Positions 7,657 through 11,772 of a stretch of 11,772 nucleotides of DNA are shown here, one piece after another (position 1 is the first letter of the stretch; every line of letters starts with the position of its first letter). Origin of the DNA: Oribacterium parvum (GTDB lineage: Bacteria > Bacillota > Clostridia > Lachnospirales > Lachnospiraceae); contig CALIEL010000070.1 in assembly GCA_938022235.1 (NCBI GenBank), forward strand, positions 1 to 11,772, written 5' to 3'. Below the pieces are notes generated by a model. The model saw only the letters and a program-made list of their open reading frames with translations. It was not told where the DNA came from and searched no databases. Position numbers and translations under genes: made by a program.

Positions 7657-9654
7657 CTACTCTGTCTCGTCAAGCTTAGGATAGGGCTTCCTTGCACTTT
7701 CAAAGCCGTTGTCCTTGGTAATATGCAATCGATCACAAGCTTTAAAAAATAGTTTACTGTTTTTTCTGGATAAGGAAAATTCTTCTCTCAAGTCCTCTAC
7801 AGTGATTTCTCCCTTGCTCTGTAATTTTTCCAAAGTAAATTCTTTTAACTTGGAAAATAAATTACCCAAAGTATAATATTCCCCTTCCAGTTGCACCAGG
7901 GTTCCCTTCTCTTCCAAACAAGCAACGATATCCAACAGGATTTTTTCTTCCTCCTTGCTCCATAAGGGCTCCGTAATTTTCGGGAAAGAAAATTTAGCCT
8001 TTTGCATCAGAGTAATCAAGGTATTGGCAATTTTGGTGTATTTTTCATCCTTTTTCATCTTATAATCTTTTATGGCTAGAATATCATGAGATATTCTGAA
8101 AATTTCCTTTTCACGCCAATACTCCAGAAGCGCCTTATAAAGATTTCTATTGTAGGAGCTGAAAAAACGACTGTACAATACCGAAGTTTTTTCTCCGATT
8201 TTATAAGGATTTCTTTGATAAAAATCCTTCATATAGTACTGAATTTGTTTTTCTTTCTCTTCCAAATCCTCTTTAAGAATCAAATATTTTTCTCCCTGCA
8301 AAAGGATGCTGGTAATTTCTCCTGTTTCTTCCTTCTCTCTTAAGGCCTTTTCGATATTGCCATATCCGGGAAAAGCCTTTCGAATGGCGGAAAGCGCCAG
8401 AAAATTGCCTTTTTTCTTGTGGAAAAAATTTTGGAGTAAAATGCCTTCATCCGCATCTTCCAGACTTCTCAGCCGTTCCGTTTGAAAACGCCCTCTTCTA
8501 TGCCTGCCCTTGGGCAAAGGATCTATAACCTTTCCCCCGCCAATGGTTAGCTTTTGAGATTCATCTCTTAGGATAAATCGATCCCCGCTTAAGGCTACCA
8601 CAGGTTCTTCGCACTGTAACTGAACCAAAGCGGAGCTCTTATTGGGAATTCCGTCCTCCTCCAGGCAAACCAGCTTACACAGCACATGTCTTGTTCCTAA
8701 AAGAAGCTCCAGCTTTCTGTTGTTTTTTATGGATTGTTCTAAGGCATTATCTACCTGAACTCTGCAATCCAATAAGGAACTGGGATAGAGTAAATCCTTC
8801 TCCGCCAGTACATCCCCTTTTTGACAAAGAGACTTATCTACCGAGGATAAATTCACGGCAACTCTTTCTCCGCCAACCGCAATATCACTGTCCTTTCCAT
8901 GAACCTGCAGATTTCTGACTTTAACCGGTAAATTCTTCGGATAGAGGGCATACTCTTTTTTAACTTCTATTCGTCCTGACATTGCCGTTCCGGTAAGAAC
9001 GGTTCCCGCTCCTGCAATAGAGAAAGCCCGGTCCACAAACATTCTGAAAATTCCCTGTTCAGGCTTACCTTGAATAAATTCATGCAAGGTAGATAGATAT
9101 TTTATTAAATCCGGAATTCCTTCTTTGCTAAAAGAAGAAAGGGGGAAAATTGGTACGGTAAAAGAAAATTGCTCCTCCAGATAATCTGTAATTTCCTCTT
9201 TTCTTATTTCCACTTCTTCCGAAGAAACAAGATCAATCATTGTTAAGCAAATAATAAAATTCTTGATTCCAAGAAGGGACAGAATACTGAGATGTTCTCT
9301 GGTTTGGGGCATAATGCCTTCCTTTGCGGAAATAACCACCATAACCAAATCCATACCCACAGCTCCGGACACCATGGTTTTTACAAATTTTTCATGACCG
9401 GGAGTATCCACGATTCCAATTTTCTGACCGTCCGGAAGAGATAATGAGGTAAAACCCAGCTCAATGGTCATCCCTCTCTTTTTTTCTTCTTCCAGTCGAT
9501 CCGCGTCATATCCGGTTAAGGCCTTAATTAAGGCGGTTTTTCCATGATCAATATGCCCTGAAGTTCCAATAATCAGATGCTTTGATTCTTTCTTTTCCTC
9601 AGGCTTTTCTACACTGTAGAATTGGTGAAAATCAAGATTCTGCGTACTCTCCAT
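7657..9654 (-). CDS. selB: selenocysteine-specific translation elongation factor SelB
   Basis: GTPase that brings selenocysteyl-tRNA(Sec) to the ribosome at UGA codons marked by a SECIS hairpin. It has 665 residues, slightly longer than usual (about 615-640). The N-terminal EF-Tu-like domain shows G1 GHIDHGKT (33-40), G2 GMTIELGF (61-68) and G3 DTPGHEKF (83-90). The G4 position reads TMID (138-141), where family members normally have TKxD or NKxD. Beta-barrel domains follow to about residue 380, then winged-helix repeats; the last one (RKNSKLFFKACDRL and onward) is the SECIS-binding end. About 25 residues precede the usual start of the G domain. The ATG at 9654 has GGAG twelve bases upstream, a rather long spacing, and no better internal start is visible. 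The gene follows the prd operon, whose PrdB needs selenocysteine, and precedes leuS. selA, selD and the tRNA(Sec) gene are not in the window. Confidence 0.96.
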   Translation of the reverse strand: MESTQNLDFHQFYSVEKPEEKKESKHLIIGTSGHIDHGKTALIKALTGYDADRLEEEKKRGMTIELGFTSLSLPDGQKIGIVDTPGHEKFVKTMVSGAVGMDLVMVVISAKEGIMPQTREHLSILSLLGIKNFIICLTMIDLVSSEEVEIRKEEITDYLEEQFSFTVPIFPLSSFSKEGIPDLIKYLSTLHEFIQGKPEQGIFRMFVDRAFSIAGAGTVLTGTAMSGRIEVKKEYALYPKNLPVKVRNLQVHGKDSDIAVGGERVAVNLSSVDKSLCQKGDVLAEKDLLYPSSLLDCRVQVDNALEQSIKNNRKLELLLGTRHVLCKLVCLEEDGIPNKSSALVQLQCEEPVVALSGDRFILRDESQKLTIGGGKVIDPLPKGRHRRGRFQTERLRSLEDADEGILLQNFFHKKKGNFLALSAIRKAFPGYGNIEKALREKEETGEITSILLQGEKYLILKEDLEEKEKQIQYYMKDFYQRNPYKIGEKTSVLYSRFFSSYNRNLYKALLEYWREKEIFRISHDILAIKDYKMKKDEKYTKIANTLITLMQKAKFSFPKITEPLWSKEEEKILLDIVACLEEKGTLVQLEGEYYTLGNLFSKLKEFTLEKLQSKGEITVEDLREEFSLSRKNSKLFFKACDRLHITKDNGFESARKPYPKLDETE

Positions 9655-9856
9655 AAGTTTTATTCACTCCATTGTATTTCCAAAAGCATTATTCTACATC
9701 TAAGTATATTAGTATTTTTACTTTTTATCCTTTATACTTCTATATTTATCTTTGTTCTTAATCATCTCAATTTATCTCTTTCGCATATTACATTACTTAT
9801 ACTTTTTATCATACAAGATAATCTTGGGAAAATCGAGGGATTGCCTTAAAAAGGAC
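9655..9856 (-). other. AT-rich leader between the prd terminator and selB
   Basis: About 200 very AT-rich bases, purine-rich on the minus strand, holding no supportable gene. A promoter for selB-leuS is expected because the prd operon terminates just upstream. Several weak candidates exist (for example TTGAGA near 9765-9770, and -10-like hexamers such as TATGAT), but none has both boxes at good spacing, so I do not choose one. I see no T-box or other riboswitch consensus. Confidence 0.4.
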
Positions 9857-9897
9857 AAAAAAAGAAAGAATCCCCATATCTTCTTAGGAATTCTTTC
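9857..9897 (-). terminator. terminator of the prd operon
   Basis: Nine bases after the prdE stop, the minus strand forms an 11-base-pair stem (GAAAGAATTCC with GGGATTCTTTC, one G-T pair) and a loop of about a dozen bases. Seven T residues follow directly. This is a strong rho-independent terminator and it separates prdE from selB. Confidence 0.9.
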
Positions 9898-9905
9898 CAA
9901 GGTAC

Positions 9906-10376
9906 TTATCTTTTCACTGCTCTCATTTTCAGCTTCAAAAGAGCCTTTGCCTTCTTCGCATCCTGGGCAACGATATTATTTTCTCCCACCACATTGGTTT
10001 CAATGCCTTCTTCACTCTTGTTAAAGTCCACAATGGTGTTCATATACTGATTCGTAACCACAAAGGCACCCTGCGTTCCCACAAAGGAAACTCCAACCAC
10101 CGCAATATCTCTTTTTCCGATTTCTTCAATGGCTTGGGCAAAATCCACGTTGCTGTTTCCCCAGCTGTCCTCACTGACAATTGCCCCTTTTACACGAAGG
10201 GCTTCCGCCCAGGCACCTACACGACTACCGGTAAAAAGTTTATTAACGTTATCCTGTGGAATTCCGGCAAGTATAATACCTACAAAATCCAAGTCAGTAT
10301 CATCGCAAAGCTCTTCTACCAGAGGGTCACGAAAATGATGCAAGGTGGTTTCTTTGGTTGATGGTCCAATTCCCAT
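9906..10376 (-). CDS. prdE: proline reductase cluster protein PrdE
   Basis: Small protein (156 residues) of the D-proline reductase gene cluster. As I recall the family, PrdE resembles the C-terminal (pyruvoyl-chain) part of the PrdA pro-enzyme, as PrdD resembles an earlier part. Its exact role, perhaps maturation or assembly of the reductase, is not settled. The protein is soluble, with no signal or membrane segment. It starts MGIGPSTKETTLHHFRDPL and contains GIILAGIPQDN, WGNSNVDFAQ and NQYMNTIVDFN; it ends in a basic helix (KAKALLKLKMRAVKR). AGGAGGAG lies four bases before the ATG, in the 12-base gap after prdD, so the two are translationally close. It is the last gene of the operon. The neighbour prdB makes the assignment much firmer than the sequence alone would. 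Confidence 0.88.
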   Translation of the reverse strand: MGIGPSTKETTLHHFRDPLVEELCDDTDLDFVGIILAGIPQDNVNKLFTGSRVGAWAEALRVKGAIVSEDSWGNSNVDFAQAIEEIGKRDIAVVGVSFVGTQGAFVVTNQYMNTIVDFNKSEEGIETNVVGENNIVAQDAKKAKALLKLKMRAVKR

Positions 10377-10388
10377 AAGCTCCTCCTC

Positions 10389-11165
10389 TTAATATAATGC
10401 TCGAATAGCGCCATCACGATACTCATTGGGAGATATAATCATCGGCGCTCCGGTAATGTCAATAATTGAATGAGATCCTATAAATCCGGAAGGTTCATCC
10501 GGAAGGAATCTGGTGTCATACATCGCTCCCTGCCCGGAAACCATCTTCACTAACACCACCTTATCCTTACCCGGACGTTCTACATCCTTAAAATCGTGAC
10601 GTTCCGTACAGAAGGAACCGTTGGTCTTTTTTAATACGTCACGAATTTCCTGACAGAAATGATCACATAGTCTATGGCAGGCATCAGGACCCGGTCTGGA
10701 ATATCCGGCCTTTGCCTGTAAAACCACATCGATTAAGATGATAATGTCCTCCGGTCCCGGGGTACCGGCACGGCCGAACACTACCTGTTCATCTAAAAAT
10801 CCGTCGGAATTTCCAAAGGCGGAAACATAGTTTCCTTCCGTATCCGTAGCGGTGAGGATTACATACACTCCGGTTAAAGTATGGCTAATTCCCTCTCCTA
10901 TTTTTCCCAAGACTTTGGTGGAAATAGGCATAATATCCATAATAGAATTAATGGGAATATGTCTTTCATTTTTATGAATGATTTTTAAGCTGCAATCTTC
11001 AATCAGCTCTTCCTGCTTGGCGAAGTCCTTTAAACGATTGGGATTGATCACCAAGCTATATTCTTTATTTTCCTCTTTTTTCAAGGAGACTTTCTCTCCC
11101 TCTGAAACAGCACGAACATGAAAAGCCTTAATCGCTAACTGTCTCAATACTCTTTCTTCACTCAT
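10389..11165 (-). CDS. prdD: proline reductase cluster protein PrdD
   Basis: A 258-residue soluble protein encoded between prdB and prdE. From knowledge of prd clusters, PrdD is a paralogue of part of the PrdA pro-enzyme; whether it is structural or helps maturation is unclear. Recognisable stretches include INSIMDIMPISTKVLGKIGEGISHT, here only named by its ends (INSIMD, GEGISHT), TGVYVILTATD, RAGTPGPEDIIILIDV and SRPGPDACHRLCDHFC, followed late by SGFIGSHSIIDITGAPMI. Cys163, Cys167 and Cys171 are spaced four apart, as on one face of a helix. I chose the ATG at 11165 because GGAGG lies five bases upstream. A TTG four codons earlier would overlap that ribosome binding site and is unlikely. A terminator-like hairpin separates it from prdB, which may lower its expression relative to the catalytic subunit. 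No catalytic residue can be named from the sequence. Confidence 0.9.
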   Translation of the reverse strand: MSEERVLRQLAIKAFHVRAVSEGEKVSLKKEENKEYSLVINPNRLKDFAKQEELIEDCSLKIIHKNERHIPINSIMDIMPISTKVLGKIGEGISHTLTGVYVILTATDTEGNYVSAFGNSDGFLDEQVVFGRAGTPGPEDIIILIDVVLQAKAGYSRPGPDACHRLCDHFCQEIRDVLKKTNGSFCTERHDFKDVERPGKDKVVLVKMVSGQGAMYDTRFLPDEPSGFIGSHSIIDITGAPMIISPNEYRDGAIRALY

Positions 11166-11170
11166 TCTGT

Positions 11171-11175
11171 CCTCC
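11171..11175 (-). promoter_or_regulatory. ribosome binding site deciding the prdD start
   Basis: GGAGG on the minus strand, five bases before the ATG at 11165. It overlaps the alternative in-frame TTG at 11177, which argues for the ATG. Confidence 0.8.
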
Positions 11176-11187
11176 AAGGAAATTTAG

Positions 11188-11216
11188 AAAAAAATGGAAG
11201 CATGAAGATCATGCTT
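11188..11216 (-). terminator. terminator-like hairpin inside the prd operon (possible attenuator)
   Basis: Between prdB and prdD the minus strand carries perfect eight-base arms (AAGCATGA and TCATGCTT, 11198-11216) with a three-base loop, then CCA and seven T residues. The form is that of a short intrinsic terminator, but the stem is only half G/C and three bases separate it from the T-run. Partial readthrough is therefore likely, and prdD-prdE have no other obvious promoter in the 64-base gap. Confidence 0.55.
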
Positions 11217-11229
11217 ACATTTCTTGGCA

Positions 11230-11772
11230 TTATACCTTCGCAACGTATTCATATGGCAAAGGAACAATCTTACCTGCAGACTCGATTTCCTCAAGCTGCT
11301 CTAAGGTATCCTTTACGATATTGTATTGCATTTCTCTGTTGTTTGGCTCTCCGGCATTTGCACCCATCGGAACGAGAGGAGCAACTGCTCTGGGGGAACC
11401 GGTCTGTCTTACGACAGGAGGCAACGCAGCAATGATAATTGTAGGAATTCCTGCGGCCTCAATAGCTCTCTGCACAAGCACGGCAGAACGATGGCAAGTT
11501 CCTCAGCCAGCGGTGAGGATTACGGCGTCTACGCCCTCCTCTTTCAGCTGTCTGGCAATTTCAGGACCTGTCTCGTTTTTGAACTTTTCCTGGTTTCCAC
11601 CACCGCCCATGAATCCGAAGTGTACAGGAGCTACCCCCTTAATTACACCATCTTTAGCCAACTCATGAAGACGATCAATTGGGAACATACAGTTGATATC
11701 TTTGTTAACGTCACCGTTATCGTAACCACCATGTGATACCATTAGTTCGCTAGAAGGCATTGTATCCTTGAT
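11230..11772 (-). CDS. prdB: D-proline reductase subunit PrdB, selenoprotein, 5' end cut by the window
   Basis: PrdB is the selenocysteine subunit of D-proline reductase (dithiol), which reductively opens D-proline to 5-aminovalerate in Stickland fermentation. The frame enters from the right edge and ends with TAA at 11230, giving 180 visible residues of about 240. It contains one in-frame TGA at 11503-11505, read here as selenocysteine: the protein aligns through it as VILTAG-U-GTCHRS, a UxxC redox motif, and the sequence on both sides is typical PrdB. Before it are SHGGYDNGDVNKDINCMFP and a Gly-rich FMGGGGNQ; after it ALPPVVRQTGSPRAVAPLVP and GANAGEPNN. A plain gene finder would split it into two pieces, the first apparently starting at the ATG at 11760. 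That ATG is internal, because the frame continues upstream and PrdB has a longer N-terminus. The TGA is not a sign of decay: a SECIS-like hairpin follows and selB lies downstream. prdA is expected just beyond the edge. Confidence 0.95.
11468..11505 (-). promoter_or_regulatory. candidate bacterial SECIS element with the UGA selenocysteine codon
   Basis: The UGA is at 11503-11505. Fourteen bases later the minus-strand RNA can form a six-pair stem (TTCTGC at 11483-11488 with GCAGAG at 11468-11473, one G-U pair) closing a nine-base loop, CGTGCTTGT. Bacterial SECIS hairpins sit immediately after the UGA with an apical loop about 16-25 bases downstream, and this one fits that range. The lower stem is irregular, so the exact fold is uncertain. 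Confidence 0.65.

Noticed and set aside
9622..10024. Two overlapping plus-strand open frames (75 and 90 codons) across the selB-prdE gap
   Set aside because: They are low-complexity hydrophobic translations of AT-rich intergenic DNA, run over the terminator and into prdE, and lack ribosome binding sites.
11503..11505. prdB as a pseudogene or two separate genes
   Set aside because: The frame continues without shift, both halves are intact PrdB sequence, the stop is TGA at the known selenocysteine position, and a SECIS-like hairpin and selB are present.
1..11772. CRISPR arrays, insertion sequences, tRNA or rRNA genes, phage or defence genes
   Set aside because: No spaced direct repeats, transposase motifs, terminal inverted repeats, tRNA-like cloverleaf or rRNA sequence were seen; nearly all of the window is filled by housekeeping and metabolic genes.

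Overview
The window is an ordinary-looking chromosomal segment from a strictly anaerobic, moderately low-GC Gram-positive bacterium of the Clostridia. A Stickland-type amino-acid fermenter, possibly a Lachnospiraceae- or Peptostreptococcaceae-like species, fits best; the genus cannot be fixed from the sequence alone. The evidence is a D-proline reductase (prd) operon with an in-frame UGA (selenocysteine) codon, a selenocysteine-specific elongation factor, a clostridial-type homodimeric pyruvate:ferredoxin oxidoreductase, a VanW-family envelope protein, a leucyl-tRNA synthetase of the Bacillus length (804 aa), and strong AGGAGG-like ribosome binding sites.

Every gene I can support is on the minus strand, so transcription runs from the right edge to the left. 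In that order: (1) the 3' part of prdB, the selenoprotein subunit of proline reductase, then prdD and prdE, closed by a strong intrinsic terminator (9857-9897); a terminator-like hairpin also lies inside the operon between prdB and prdD. (2) An AT-rich leader of about 200 bp, then selB and, 47 bp later, leuS, closed by a hairpin terminator (5080-5106). (3) A single gene for a membrane-anchored VanW-domain protein, closed by a long terminator (2992-3043). (4) nifJ (pyruvate:ferredoxin oxidoreductase), cut by the left edge after 941 codons.

Functionally, PrdB/PrdD/PrdE belong to the D-proline reductase system, which reduces D-proline to 5-aminovalerate as an electron sink in Stickland fermentation. 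PrdB contains selenocysteine inserted at UGA, and that insertion needs SelB, which is encoded immediately downstream. Pyruvate:ferredoxin oxidoreductase produces acetyl-CoA and reduced ferredoxin on the oxidative side of the same metabolism. prdA, the pro-enzyme gene normally next to prdB, is expected just beyond the right edge, and prdF (proline racemase) does not follow prdE here.

I do not see a previously undescribed system. The points most worth a second look are the UGA codon with its candidate SECIS hairpin in prdB, the hairpin plus T-run between prdB and prdD, the Met in place of the usual Lys in the SelB G4 motif, and the placement of selB directly behind a selenoprotein operon.
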